Shown here one piece after another: positions 1 to 8,328 of a stretch of DNA of 44,768 nucleotides. This DNA is from Thermoplasmata archaeon (lineage in GTDB: Archaea; Thermoplasmatota; Thermoplasmata; Thermoplasmatales; Thermoplasmataceae), in assembly GCA_021806295.1 (NCBI GenBank), contig JAJZXS010000008.1, forward strand, positions 1-44,768. Direction: 5' to 3'. Both the position numbers and the translations under genes were made by a program. Every line of letters begins with the position of its first letter. Position 1 is the first letter of the stretch. The notes beneath the pieces were generated by a model that ran no database searches, was not told where the DNA came from, and worked only from the letters and a program-made list of their open reading frames with translations.

Positions 1-1
1 T

Positions 2-529
2 AACCCGGACAAAATACTGGACGCTGCCTGTGGGAAGGGCGAGCTAACATTTAGCATCAGACAATTTTCCAGTGCATATACAGTTATGAGCGATTATTCC
101 GAAAATATGCTCAGGAATTCAATTGTGAGCGGGGATATGGTGCTTGCATCCTTCGATAATTTGCCTTTTAAGGACGGGTCGTTTAACTCTGTAATGAGCA
201 CCTTTGCGCTTCATGCTGCAGACAATATTGAAGATGTTGTGAGGAAATTCGCCAGGGTAACTTCAAATTCAATCGGAGTTATAGCCATGGGGAAATCTGA
301 TAACCGCTTTTTCCGTTTTATTTCAGGCGTATATCTGAAATACATTCAACCGTATATGGCAGTACTTGGCAGGGAGAAATCATCCGATTACCGGTTTATA
401 TATTATATTTACAAAAGGATACCGACAAATTCAGAAATAAAAGCAATTTTTGAAAAATATTTTTTACTGGACTTTTTTGAGGAAAAAGCATTTGGTACAG
501 TTTATATCGTATCAGGTAGAAAGAAATAG
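2..529 (+). CDS. Class I SAM-dependent methyltransferase, 5' end missing
   Basis: The reading frame is open from base 2 at the window edge, so the gene is 5'-truncated and the ATG at 86 is internal. The first visible residues carry SAM-binding motif I (ILDAACGKGE). It is followed by a second-strand region (VMSDYSENML) and a motif IV-like stretch (FDNLPFKDGSFNSVMSTFALH), the usual layout of UbiE/Methyltransf_11 enzymes that transfer a methyl group from S-adenosylmethionine. The substrate cannot be told: quinone, lipid and small-molecule methyltransferases share this layout. About 176 residues are visible, so probably only a short N-terminal segment is missing. It converges on the GNAT gene 23 nt downstream. 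Confidence 0.8.
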   Translation, partial: NPDKILDAACGKGELTFSIRQFSSAYTVMSDYSENMLRNSIVSGDMVLASFDNLPFKDGSFNSVMSTFALHAADNIEDVVRKFARVTSNSIGVIAMGKSDNRFFRFISGVYLKYIQPYMAVLGREKSSDYRFIYYIYKRIPTNSEIKAIFEKYFLLDFFEEKAFGTVYIVSGRKK

Positions 530-552
530 ATCATAATAATCATAAATAAGCT

Positions 553-1236
553 TTATTTCCTGTTCACCTGCACCGGCTTCTCAAATATGTATCCTGAGGG
601 AAATTCCGGATCTGGAGGAAGCCCAAGATACCTTGCTATACCGGCCGGTGCGCATGTTGTGCCGTTATCTGTATACATGAAAGATTTCCCTGAGAGTACT
701 GTATAGTATTCTAGTTCACTCCTATAAAATACAATCTGTGCAACACCATTTCTGAATACCTTTTCATTGTTGCGCATAAATTTCCACTGTTTATTTATGA
801 ATCCCCTTGATCTGGTAGATTTAAAGGCATAATCTGAGATATCTATACCGCCAAGAAAGAAATAAAATTTGGCCACTGGCTTCATGCCGTATGAATCCAT
901 AAGCTTTATAGATGGGTAATTGCTTGCCTCCACCAGGCATCGCAGATACGTCAGCCCCTTGCCTGAAGCGAAATTAAGGGCAAAATCCAGCAGCTTTGTT
1001 CCCAGATGTTTCCTTCTGGATTCGGGGCTTATGCGCAGGCCGCTGAACCACAGAGAACCATCATCCATCTTCTCCAGTTTAATGAATCCTTCAATAGTTT
1101 GATCTATGATCACATAGACGTCTCCGGTATCCAGATACGTCGGTCCATGGTGTGCATTAATGTAGTCATCGTAACCAGCTCTCGCAGAAATATCACTTAC
1201 ATTATTCCAGTCATCTCTGTTAGCCTGCCTGATCAT
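553..1236 (-). CDS. GNAT-family N-acetyltransferase
   Basis: This 227-residue protein has the acetyl-CoA-binding signature of the GNAT fold near residues 73-83 (ESRRKHLGTKLL), which fits the R/Q-x-x-G-x-G/A pyrophosphate loop with one relaxed position. It is preceded by beta-strand 4 (SLWFSGLRIS) and followed by the strand-helix unit ending SYGMKPVAKFYFF. Family members acetylate amines of small molecules or proteins in the cytoplasm. The roughly 80 residues after the core are longer than a minimal GNAT domain and may set substrate choice. The acceptor is unknown. It lies downstream of, and in the same direction as, the MFS exporter with a 47-nt gap, so the two may be co-transcribed. Confidence 0.8.
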   Translation of the reverse strand: MIRQANRDDWNNVSDISARAGYDDYINAHHGPTYLDTGDVYVIIDQTIEGFIKLEKMDDGSLWFSGLRISPESRRKHLGTKLLDFALNFASGKGLTYLRCLVEASNYPSIKLMDSYGMKPVAKFYFFLGGIDISDYAFKSTRSRGFINKQWKFMRNNEKVFRNGVAQIVFYRSELEYYTVLSGKSFMYTDNGTTCAPAGIARYLGLPPDPEFPSGYIFEKPVQVNRK

Positions 1237-1283
1237 AATGGTAGAATTTGAACAGCTTCATAACATTTCTTATATGAATCAAA

Positions 1284-2960
1284 TCATTTTTCTTTTTCCT
1301 CTTTAGATTTTTCCGAATATTCTATTGGTTTTCTGAACATAGAAATAATTCCAGCAAGGGCCGTAATTCCGAATCCTACATAGAAGACATCATGCATGGA
1401 TGTCATGAATGCCGGGGCAATTGTTTCCGGAAACCAGTGATGGCCAGTAATTGTGTTCAATGTATTGCTGGAAATTCCTGAGATCACACCATTTGGTACA
1501 GTTGTTAAAACATCCTTTACCGTATTAAGACCCAGAAACGTTGAAAATAAAATCTCTGTGGGTGGTATTGTCGAAAAATATGATGTAAGTTTTGTTGCAT
1601 GTTCTCCGGCAAGTGCCGAGGTTATAGACCCGGGATAATAAAGTGCAAGGCCAAGTATAAGTATGGAAAAGAATGCACCTATGCTGGCAGTATAACCCGC
1701 ATTTCTCATGGTATTGAGAATTCCGGAGGTTGCCCCCCTCTCACTGGGAGGCACAGATGACATGGCTACTGTAAGGTTCGGAACGTTAAATATTCCATAA
1801 CCTATTCCAAATATAGTAATTACTACGGAAAGGAAAATATATGAAAAATCATATGTTAGAAACACCAGAGCAAGCAATGCAAATGCTGATATGAAAAGAC
1901 CTGCTGTGGTAAGAATTCTGGGATCAAAATGCAGTGATAATTTACTTGAAAGAACTCCGAAGATGCCCATGGAAATCGGAAGCGGAAGCATATATATTCC
2001 GGCCCATAATGGTGTTACTGAATACCTGTATCCATGTATAGGAAGCCATATACCCTGAAAAATAAGGGTCAGCATGTACATTAACCCCATCATGCCCAGG
2101 GCAGATATAAAGGCTGTAAATATACTTATACTGAAATTTCTGGATTTGAACAGCCTGGCGTCAAACATGGGACTTCTGGCTTTCCTCTCAACGAAGGGCA
2201 ATAACAGCAGCAATGCTGTTCCAGCGACAAGGGCCATAATAACTAACGGATTTGTCCAGCCCATTGGATTGCTTCTATATGGTGTTATTCCGTATGTAAT
2301 CCCAAGCAAAAGTATAATCAGGCCCACTGCATAAAGTATATTACCTGCTATATCTATATACCTCACCGCTCTTTCTCTCTTATCTTTCAGTTTAAGAAAT
2401 GACCAGAAAGTACCGAATATTCCCACAGGTATACTCACAAGGAATATGTCACGCCAGTAGATAGTGGCAAGTATGCCCCCGAGGACAATGCCTATGCTGA
2501 CCCCGGAAACCGCAGCAACACTGTTGATTGATATGGCAAAACCCCGCTCCTTCGGGGAAAAGTTATCAGTGATTATTGCAAATGTATTTGCCATTATAAA
2601 AGAGCCACCAACAGCCTGTATGATTCGGAATATTATAAGTTCCAGTGCAATGGTATAGCCCTTTCCCGGAGCAAGATAGAGGAGTACGGACCCTATGGTA
2701 AATATCAGGAAGCCGAGATTGAATATCCGAACCCTTCCAAAAATATCAGAAAGCTTTCCGATGCTGACAAGAAGCACTGACAGCACAATCATATAGCTCA
2801 TTATAAGCCAGAGAAGATATGGAAAAGAAGCAGCATCCATTGGATTTAAATGGATTCCATCGAAGATGGCAGGGAGGGCCACAATAATTATGCTTGTATT
2901 GATAGTTGCCATTAACTGGCCAATTGTTGTATTGCTCAGGGCTATCCATTTATCCTGCAT
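1284..2960 (-). CDS. MFS transporter, DHA2 (EmrB/QacA-like) drug:H+ antiporter type
   Basis: This 558-residue protein is almost wholly hydrophobic, with about 14 predicted membrane segments. The N-terminal LMATINTSIIIVALPAIF is the diagnostic first-helix motif of DHA2 exporters (TxxDxTIVNVALP type). IGKLSDIFGRVRIF matches MFS motif A (GxLaDrxGrrxxl) between helices 2 and 3. Family members export drugs, biocides or metabolites using the proton gradient. The acidic residue of the first-helix motif is replaced by Asn here (INTS), which may matter for coupling. The gene is divergent from the GNAT-like gene at 3105, and an AT palindrome lies in the shared intergenic region. The transported substrate is unknown. 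Confidence 0.88.
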   Translation of the reverse strand: MQDKWIALSNTTIGQLMATINTSIIIVALPAIFDGIHLNPMDAASFPYLLWLIMSYMIVLSVLLVSIGKLSDIFGRVRIFNLGFLIFTIGSVLLYLAPGKGYTIALELIIFRIIQAVGGSFIMANTFAIITDNFSPKERGFAISINSVAAVSGVSIGIVLGGILATIYWRDIFLVSIPVGIFGTFWSFLKLKDKRERAVRYIDIAGNILYAVGLIILLLGITYGITPYRSNPMGWTNPLVIMALVAGTALLLLLPFVERKARSPMFDARLFKSRNFSISIFTAFISALGMMGLMYMLTLIFQGIWLPIHGYRYSVTPLWAGIYMLPLPISMGIFGVLSSKLSLHFDPRILTTAGLFISAFALLALVFLTYDFSYIFLSVVITIFGIGYGIFNVPNLTVAMSSVPPSERGATSGILNTMRNAGYTASIGAFFSILILGLALYYPGSITSALAGEHATKLTSYFSTIPPTEILFSTFLGLNTVKDVLTTVPNGVISGISSNTLNTITGHHWFPETIAPAFMTSMHDVFYVGFGITALAGIISMFRKPIEYSEKSKEEKEK

Positions 2961-2981
2961 TATCCTGTAATATTGCAGTAA

Positions 2982-2995
2982 AATATTTAAATATT
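2982..2995. promoter_or_regulatory. 14-bp perfect AT palindrome in divergent promoter region
   Basis: AATATTTAAATATT is its own reverse complement. It lies 22-35 nt upstream of the MFS exporter ATG, where the TATA element of a short-leader archaeal gene is expected. It may be just the TATA box, or an operator overlapping it. Sequence alone cannot separate the two. Confidence 0.35.
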
Positions 2996-3104
2996 ATTAC
3001 TAAATAATTTATCAATAAACTGTATTGCCACATCAACCGGAGTGTATTCTTTTTAGATATCTATGAAGTGGATAAATTAATTAAATGATCTGAAATTACA
3101 GGTC

Positions 3105-3812
3105 ATGGCCACAGTAAAGCCATATTCAGATGAAGATCGTTATCTTGCACATGAATTCCTCATGAAGGATCCCTATAAAAATACCACAATGTCAGCCCTA
3201 CTGGAAGAGAGCGGTAAGAATTCTATACTTATCTATGATAGCGGGATTATAAGGGGAATACTGGCCGTATCTCCTGATTACAGGAATCTCTGGTTTTATG
3301 GAAACAGGGCATCTTTCAGGGCTGCCTCTGACAGCATTGGCTATACTGAATTCAACCTATATATAGACCCTAAAAATCTTGACATAGCAATGAACAGATT
3401 CAATTTGTCCTATGCAAGAATCCTTGTAATGCGCCTGAAGATCAGGGATTATAAGGGCAATTCAGATCCTGCCAGCAGGCTGGAGGAGAAGGATATACCT
3501 TTATATGGAGATTCCTTTGGGTCTGTACCTGAATACGGGCTTACATTGGTTGAATATAGAAATGGAACCATGGTGGCTGCCGGAGGTATTGCATCCATAA
3601 ACAGCAAATCATGTGCACTGGATTCAGTTAAATGGATCGAGGGAAATGAGGATGCTATATCCAGCATCGTTTCAGGTGTGCTATCATTATATGGTTCAAA
3701 GACAGAAAATATAGTGATATATTTTAACTACAGTGAAAAGCTAAAAAATGCCCTGGAAAGCCTTGGATTCATTTTCACAGGGGAAATTATTAAACTGCAT
3801 AAAAAAATCTGA
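3105..3812 (+). CDS. GNAT-like protein of unknown substrate
   Basis: This 235-residue soluble protein looks like a divergent acetyltransferase. The N-terminal part (HEFLMKDPYKNTTMSALLEE, then ILIYDSGIIRGILAVSPDYRNLWFYG) resembles the first half of two-domain GNAT proteins. The C-terminal part (YGLTLVEYRNGTMVAAGGI, later LKNALESLGFIFTGEIIKL) has the end-of-fold pattern in which a helix is followed by a LGF-type turn. A clear R-x-x-G-x-G acetyl-CoA loop is not visible, so catalytic activity is uncertain. It starts 144 nt from the divergent MFS exporter and is followed by the flavoenzyme on the same strand after about 100 nt that hold their own TATA-like element. Confidence 0.5.
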   Translation: MATVKPYSDEDRYLAHEFLMKDPYKNTTMSALLEESGKNSILIYDSGIIRGILAVSPDYRNLWFYGNRASFRAASDSIGYTEFNLYIDPKNLDIAMNRFNLSYARILVMRLKIRDYKGNSDPASRLEEKDIPLYGDSFGSVPEYGLTLVEYRNGTMVAAGGIASINSKSCALDSVKWIEGNEDAISSIVSGVLSLYGSKTENIVIYFNYSEKLKNALESLGFIFTGEIIKLHKKI

Positions 3813-3883
3813 ACACAGGAAAATATATAATTTACGTGCAAAATATTGGAAAAATCACTGAAAATAAGGTATCTAAACATACA

Positions 3884-3894
3884 TTTATATAAAT
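3884..3894 (+). promoter_or_regulatory. TATA element of the flavoenzyme gene
   Basis: The sequence TTTATATAAAT lies 20-30 nt before the ATG at 3914. This is the expected spacing for an archaeal TATA box driving a leaderless or nearly leaderless transcript. Confidence 0.5.
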
Positions 3895-3913
3895 CCTAGA
3901 CTTTCCAAATCAT

Positions 3914-5152
3914 ATGAAGTATGATATCGTTGTTGTGGGTGCAGGAATAACCGGTTTAAGTTCGGCATACCATCTTAAAAAGATGGATTCGTCACTTAAA
4001 ATTCTGGTAGTCGACAAGGCAAAAACGTTCTCACAGGGTAATACGGCAAAGAGTGCTGCTGCCTTCAGAGATTTCTTTACACTGAGGGAGAATCAGGTAA
4101 TGGCGCAGAGTTCGATTAACTTTTATAAACATCTTCAGAACGATATGGGAGTAGACATCGGCATGAAATTTACCGGGTATTTGTTCCTGTTTGACCATGA
4201 TACCGATAAGGAATGGGTATCAAGATATCCCCATTCAAGACTTGTTGATGAAGATATGTCACAGCTTTTCAATCTAAACATTGATAAGGACACGCATGAT
4301 GTTATGGGAATAGGTTCAATAAAGTCAGCTGTTATTGATGAAAATGCTGGAATTATAGAGCCTGACCTCCTCTCAGGATGGTATTACAATCAGCTTCTGG
4401 AAATGGGCGTAGAATTCAAATTCAATACTATGGTTAAGCGTCTTGTTCTCGCCCCCATGGAATCCATGAATTATCCAGGAGAACCATTCAACTGGCAAAA
4501 ATCAGAGATAAAATATGCAGAAACCGACAAGGGGATAATAGAATCCGATTTTTACGTTCTATGCACTGATGTGTGGACAACCTCACTGCTTGACCCTGTG
4601 GGTATTGATTCCCATTTGAGGCCTAAAAAAAGGCAGATATTCCAGATAACTTCACCGGGTATCCAGAAACTTATAAACAAGAATATATTCAATGATTCCG
4701 GTGTGTTTCCATTCACAATATTTCCAACAGGTGTATATATGAGGCCGTATCCACAGGCAAGCTCATTCTGGACTAGCCTTGCAGATGAATTGAATAGAGA
4801 CTTCTCATTTACAGAAAACCCTGAGCCGGAACCGGATTTCTATACATATAATATTAAGCCCATACTGGATAATTATTTCCCCGCCTCAGAGGATTCCAGA
4901 ATAACATCATCGTGGGCAGGGTACTACTCATACAATACCATTGATTTTATGCCTTATATATTCAATGATATAAACATTATAGTAGTTTCAGGATCAACCG
5001 GTGGTGGAATAATGAAGGGAGATTCAATAGGTAGAATAGTGGCCTCAAGATACGACCGGAAAAATAGTACAACACTTTATGGCGGAAAGAAAATAGTAAA
5101 TACATATAATGGAAAGTACAGAAAAACAAAAATTGAGGATATGGTTCTATAA
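3914..5152 (+). CDS. FAD-dependent oxidoreductase, DAO (amine/glycine oxidase) family
   Basis: This 412-residue protein begins with the Rossmann dinucleotide-binding motif GAGITG at residues 9-14 and an acidic strand end (ILVVDK). The pattern GNTAKSAAAFRDFF follows, typical of the DAO superfamily (sarcosine, glycine and dimethylglycine oxidases and their dehydrogenases). The C-terminal region has the second FAD-contacting glycine-rich segment (VVSGSTGGGIMKGDSIG). Such enzymes oxidise C-N bonds of amino acids or N-methyl amino acids with FAD. The substrate is not predictable; no partner subunits of a heterotetrameric sarcosine oxidase are nearby. Full-length and apparently intact. A bidirectional terminator-like hairpin follows. 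Confidence 0.82.
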   Translation: MKYDIVVVGAGITGLSSAYHLKKMDSSLKILVVDKAKTFSQGNTAKSAAAFRDFFTLRENQVMAQSSINFYKHLQNDMGVDIGMKFTGYLFLFDHDTDKEWVSRYPHSRLVDEDMSQLFNLNIDKDTHDVMGIGSIKSAVIDENAGIIEPDLLSGWYYNQLLEMGVEFKFNTMVKRLVLAPMESMNYPGEPFNWQKSEIKYAETDKGIIESDFYVLCTDVWTTSLLDPVGIDSHLRPKKRQIFQITSPGIQKLINKNIFNDSGVFPFTIFPTGVYMRPYPQASSFWTSLADELNRDFSFTENPEPEPDFYTYNIKPILDNYFPASEDSRITSSWAGYYSYNTIDFMPYIFNDINIIVVSGSTGGGIMKGDSIGRIVASRYDRKNSTTLYGGKKIVNTYNGKYRKTKIEDMVL

Positions 5153-5194
5153 TATCCCCATCTATCTATAGACCGGACTTCTTGATTATAAGTT

Positions 5195-5218
5195 AAAACT
5201 GAAATGGTATCAGTTTTT
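5195..5218. terminator. Bidirectional terminator-like hairpin between convergent genes
   Basis: AAAACTGA (5195-5202) and TCAGTTTT (5210-5217) are perfect 8-bp inverted arms around a 7-nt loop, with a T run ending the plus strand side. It sits in the 76-nt gap between the flavoenzyme and the SDR, which end towards each other, so it could end both transcripts. Confidence 0.5.
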
Positions 5219-5228
5219 ATTATAGCAT

Positions 5229-5986
5229 TTATTTAAAATAATCTGTAGCCATCTGTGTACTGCCTGAATCTACTGTAATTACCTGCCCTGTGATGGATTC
5301 GTTTTTTATCAGGAATATAACGGCATCTGCCACTTCCTCAGGTGTAATGAGCTTTCCTGTGAGTGTAAACTTTCTCGAGAATTCAGCCCCGTCAAGGTTC
5401 ATCAGGTTAAGTAGGCTGTCTCCCATTCTGGTTTTAACAATGCCTGGAGCAACGGCATTTACTCTGATTCCATGAGATGCCATTTCCAGTGACATGTACT
5501 TTGTAAGTCCTATCAATGCTGATTTGGTCGCACCGTATACTGCGAGGCCTGGGAACGGATTGATTCCTGCCAGTGATGCCATATTAATTATAACACCGCC
5601 ATGTGAATCTTTCATGAATCTTTCTGAAAGTCTGAGAGGGGAAAATAGATTAGTGCGGAACATAAGCTCCAGATTTTTTTCTTCTATGCTTCCCAGCGGT
5701 TCCAGAATGCCCACACCGGCATTATTAATAAGAATTTCTGGCGGCCCGAGTTTCTTCTCTGCCCCTGCAAAAAGCAGTTCCCTGCCACTCGCTGTGGATA
5801 TATCTGCTGTAACAAGCATTCCAGAGGATATTTTGTTTATTTCATTCAATGTTTGTTCTCCCTCATTAATACTTTTCCTTACATTGACCACAATTTTGCC
5901 TCCCTCCGCTGCAAGCTTCATTGCTATCGCCCTTCCGATACCCCTGCCAGACCCTGTAACTATACATACTCTGTTTCTTATACCAT
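5229..5986 (-). CDS. Short-chain dehydrogenase/reductase with no legal start for its N-terminus (possible frameshift)
   Basis: The protein has the classical SDR motifs: NNAGVG, the catalytic Ser in INMAS, and YxxxK in VYGATK, with a C-terminal ITGQVITVDSG. It is an NAD(P)H-dependent oxidoreductase, possibly a 3-oxoacyl-ACP reductase-like enzyme. The first in-frame ATG (5921) would remove the cofactor motif. Upstream codons in the same frame still encode RNRVCIVTGSGRGIGRAIA, a textbook TGxxxGIG motif, before a stop at 5993-5991. No ATG, GTG or TTG lies in that extension. An ATG at 5986, preceded by a GGGGGTGG ribosome-binding site, is out of frame by one base. The boundary given assumes a one-base frameshift just after that ATG. 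Initiation at ATA (5981) is the alternative. Confidence 0.75.
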
Positions 5987-5993
5987 ACGTCTA

Positions 5994-6351
5994 GACCACC
6001 CCCAATAGATGAAATGTTAAAATCATCCCGTAAATATTTAATTTAAGGTGATATATAATCTTTCCCAGAATCTATTATTTCCATAAAACCAAGGTTAAAT
6101 ATGACCTCACGTCTCCGGAACTAATAACCTTGTAAACATTTTCAAAATGAACTGAACGATATCTATATTGACATGACATAAGGCGATTAGCCATATGCCC
6201 ATATTTTAATCCAAAGGCCGGAAATTACAAACGTTTACCCTACAGTTATAACTTAAACCATAATTTTTGATTTATTTGCCATAACTCTTATCAGGTCTAT
6301 GGATAAATGTGGCATTTATTGAAAAGTATTAAAGATAAATCTATTAAAAAT
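5994..6351. other. 358-nt gene-free stretch
   Basis: Every ATG-started frame I traced on either strand stops within about 15 codons, and no tRNA fold or repeat was seen. The stretch is AT-rich with scattered TATA-like words. It presumably holds the promoter of the SDR gene at its left end and the 3' flank of tRNA-Arg at its right end. I see nothing else I can support. Confidence 0.5.
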
Positions 6352-6424
6352 TGAGCCCGCCGGGATTCGAACCCGGATTATAGGCTCCGGAGGCCTATAT
6401 GATAATCCGTTACACCACGGGCCC
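6352..6424 (-). tRNA. tRNA-Arg (anticodon CCG)
   Basis: The minus strand folds as a standard cloverleaf. The acceptor stem is GGGCCCG/CGGGCTC (one G-U pair) with discriminator A. The anticodon stem TAGGC/GCCTA encloses the loop CTCCGGA, giving anticodon CCG, which reads CGG (Arg). The T-arm is the canonical CCGGG-TTCGAAT-CCCGG. There is no intron, and no CCA is encoded directly after the discriminator. Its 5' end immediately follows the TGA stop of the adenosine-specific kinase gene with zero spacing, so the two are probably on one transcript that needs RNase P cleavage at the stop codon. Confidence 0.95.
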
Positions 6425-6907
6425 TCAGGATTTATAACCGATGTCTCTTAGAAACTTTCTGCGTTTTTCTTTATCGTCATCAGATTCTATGCCCACTGGA
6501 GAATAGCCGTCAGCAACACCTATTATTGCATTTGTATTTTCAGTTTTTGCCACTATTACTTTCAAAGGATTTGCGGTGGCTGCATATATTGTTCCTATTT
6601 CCTGGCTCATCTTCAACTGTGGGAGAATACTAATGGGAAATGCATTTTTTAGCATTATGATAAAGGTATGCCCAGCAGATATCTTTTCAATGTTACTTAT
6701 TCCTGCTTCTATCAATTCCCTGTTATTACCCTCAAATCTTATCAGCCTGTCTCCTGATGCCTCTGAGAATACCACAGCATACTCGCAGCCAGGGATTACA
6801 GTTTTTATGATCTCATTGATGTCCTCAACTGTTTTTATGAAATGTGAATAGCCAATTATTACATTTACATCTCTGGGCTTTTCGATTTCAACTGCTGTGA
6901 TATCCAT
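6425..6907 (-). CDS. Adenosine-specific kinase family protein
   Basis: This 160-residue protein matches the archaeal adenosine-specific kinase family (PF04008). It has an early GYSHFIKTVEDI, then VVFSEASGDRLIRFEGNN, SAGHTFIIMLKNAFPISIL, ATANPLKVIVAKTE and the closing GVADGYSPVGIESDDDKEKRR with LRDIGYK. The family is named from work on a crenarchaeal member reported to bind adenosine; its exact cellular role is not well settled. Length is normal. It is the last protein gene of a minus-strand run (wHTH, NTF2-like, membrane protein) and its stop codon touches tRNA-Arg. Confidence 0.85.
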   Translation of the reverse strand: MDITAVEIEKPRDVNVIIGYSHFIKTVEDINEIIKTVIPGCEYAVVFSEASGDRLIRFEGNNRELIEAGISNIEKISAGHTFIIMLKNAFPISILPQLKMSQEIGTIYAATANPLKVIVAKTENTNAIIGVADGYSPVGIESDDDKEKRRKFLRDIGYKS

Positions 6908-6956
6908 AATTCATTATTAAACAAAGAGATATTAATTTAATGCAAATTTTTAAAAT

Positions 6957-7241
6957 TTATTGCCTCATAAATCTAAAAAGCATAACTATAGCTGCAATGC
7001 CCAGTATGCTTAGAGCCATTAGTGGTATGGCAACGGTAGCCCCAAGGAATCTGGAAAAGTAATAATAGATATATATTGTAAGTGCACTCTGAAGGGTGAA
7101 TATGGATGTAAAGGAAATAACCTGAAGATAAACTTTTGCCCTATATTTTCTGTAAGATATGGCATAAAGAATAACAAGTATAAGTAGGGCAATCAGCTCG
7201 AATAGTGCAATAATAATATCAGATATCCAGAATATTTCCAT
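6957..7241 (-). CDS. Small membrane protein, three predicted helices
   Basis: The 94-residue product is nearly all hydrophobic. It has likely helices around residues 7-28, 40-61 and 66-90, separated by a basic loop (SYRKYRAKVY), which predicts that this loop is cytoplasmic. I do not recognise a family. Small three-helix proteins encoded near winged-helix regulators are common in Euryarchaeota, and a wHTH gene lies two genes upstream here. That context is suggestive only. It is 50 nt from the NTF2-like gene upstream. Confidence 0.65.
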   Translation of the reverse strand: MEIFWISDIIIALFELIALLILVILYAISYRKYRAKVYLQVISFTSIFTLQSALTIYIYYYFSRFLGATVAIPLMALSILGIAAIVMLFRFMRQ

Positions 7242-7291
7242 ATTTTACCACGGCACTCAGATTAAGAATAAATATATATTAATATATTTTT

Positions 7292-7855
7292 TTATTCCAG
7301 GCTGGATAGCTTCCCAGACCCCGTTATATGGAATGTCTCATCCACTATCTTGTAATCCACATTATTGTTTGCTGAATGGTCCATATTATAATATACCAGG
7401 GTATACGTTGTGTTAATGTATTCAAAGTCATGTGTAGATGAACTCTGGACAACAAACTGTGTGAAATTTGCTGTTATGGTTGCTGTACTTCCATTTACTG
7501 TTACTATTGGATTACTGGTTGTACCTGTTGATGCATAGAACCATACTGCCTGCCAGGCTGTGAAGAACTTCCCCCATGTAGTATTTATTGCCGAGGATCC
7601 ATGATATGTCCCGTTTAGAGGGCCCCCTATCCAGTTCAACGTAGCATTGCTAGCATACTGCTTCATGATCAGAGACTGGTTTTCAATTGCTATTTGGTTC
7701 CAGTGTTCTGTGGCAAGCTCATTTGCGTCATTTACCTCAAGCTGTTTCTTCTCCTTGGCAATTGCCGAGCTATCAAGATAGTACACGCCTATAAATGCAC
7801 CTGCAAAGATGATTGTAAGTGCAATGAATACTGCCGATATTATTTTCCAATTCAT
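7292..7855 (-). CDS. Membrane-anchored extracytoplasmic NTF2/SnoaL-like protein
   Basis: The 187-residue protein starts with a single hydrophobic anchor (residues 4-27, IISAVFIALTIIFAGAFIGV) and then a soluble domain. That domain has a helix with ANELATEHWNQIAIEN, an aromatic turn (NWIGGPLNGTYHG) and alternating beta strands (TVNGSTATITANFTQFVV, YTLVYYN), resembling cone-shaped NTF2-like folds. Seven N-x-S/T sequons lie after the anchor, which fits a domain outside the cell exposed to archaeal N-glycosylation. It may bind a small hydrophobic ligand, but no catalytic residues can be assigned. A divergently positioned regulator lies about 100 nt upstream on the same strand. Confidence 0.65.
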   Translation of the reverse strand: MNWKIISAVFIALTIIFAGAFIGVYYLDSSAIAKEKKQLEVNDANELATEHWNQIAIENQSLIMKQYASNATLNWIGGPLNGTYHGSSAINTTWGKFFTAWQAVWFYASTGTTSNPIVTVNGSTATITANFTQFVVQSSSTHDFEYINTTYTLVYYNMDHSANNNVDYKIVDETFHITGSGKLSSLE

Positions 7856-7958
7856 GTTAATCTCTTAATAATCAACCTGCAGGGATAAAACTGTATTTCA
7901 ATATTATATACAAATTATATACAAATTAATTACATAGAAGCAAAATATTTCACAGGGA

Positions 7959-8255
7959 TCATTTCCTTTTATTTTTAATGGTGTCCATGATTGCCTCATA
8001 ATTTTTCTGATAATAATCTGAAAGGAAATAAATACACCCGTAGCCATGGCCCTCCTTCTTAATAATTCCATTATCCAGAAGAACTTTAATATGATGCTCC
8101 ACTGTTCGGTAATTGGTTCCAAGTTCCATGGATATCTGATTTATGTTTCCAGGGTCATTATGGATACGATCTAATATCCTGGTTCTCGTGTTTCCGCCAC
8201 GGGTCGCCACCAGGAGCCACCACAATATCCTGTGGTATTCATCGGGAAAATTCAT
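7959..8255 (-). CDS. Winged-helix (ArsR-like) DNA-binding regulator
   Basis: The 98-residue protein has a clear winged-helix pattern: NTRTRILDRIHNDPGNINQIS (helices 1-2), TNYRTVEHHIKVLLDNGIIK (recognition helix) and a wing (KEGHGYGCIYFLS). The spacing and the TVxxHIKxLxxNGII core are those of euryarchaeal ArsR/HTH_20-type regulators. No metal-binding cysteine cluster is present, so a classic metal sensor is unlikely. It is the first gene of a minus-strand run with the NTF2-like and small membrane proteins, which are plausible targets. The effector is unknown. Confidence 0.82.
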   Translation of the reverse strand: MNFPDEYHRILWWLLVATRGGNTRTRILDRIHNDPGNINQISMELGTNYRTVEHHIKVLLDNGIIKKEGHGYGCIYFLSDYYQKNYEAIMDTIKNKRK

Positions 8256-8328
8256 TAATTTTTGTTATAAAGGTTTGAATATAAATATTTTGAATTCAGA
8301 ATTCCAATAAAAATAAAAAATGGTATTA

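Noticed and set aside
5494-5994. A 166-codon plus-strand frame opposite the SDR gene
   Set aside because: It is the antisense shadow of the SDR reading frame, with a composition unlike real proteins, and the SDR motifs are unmistakable.
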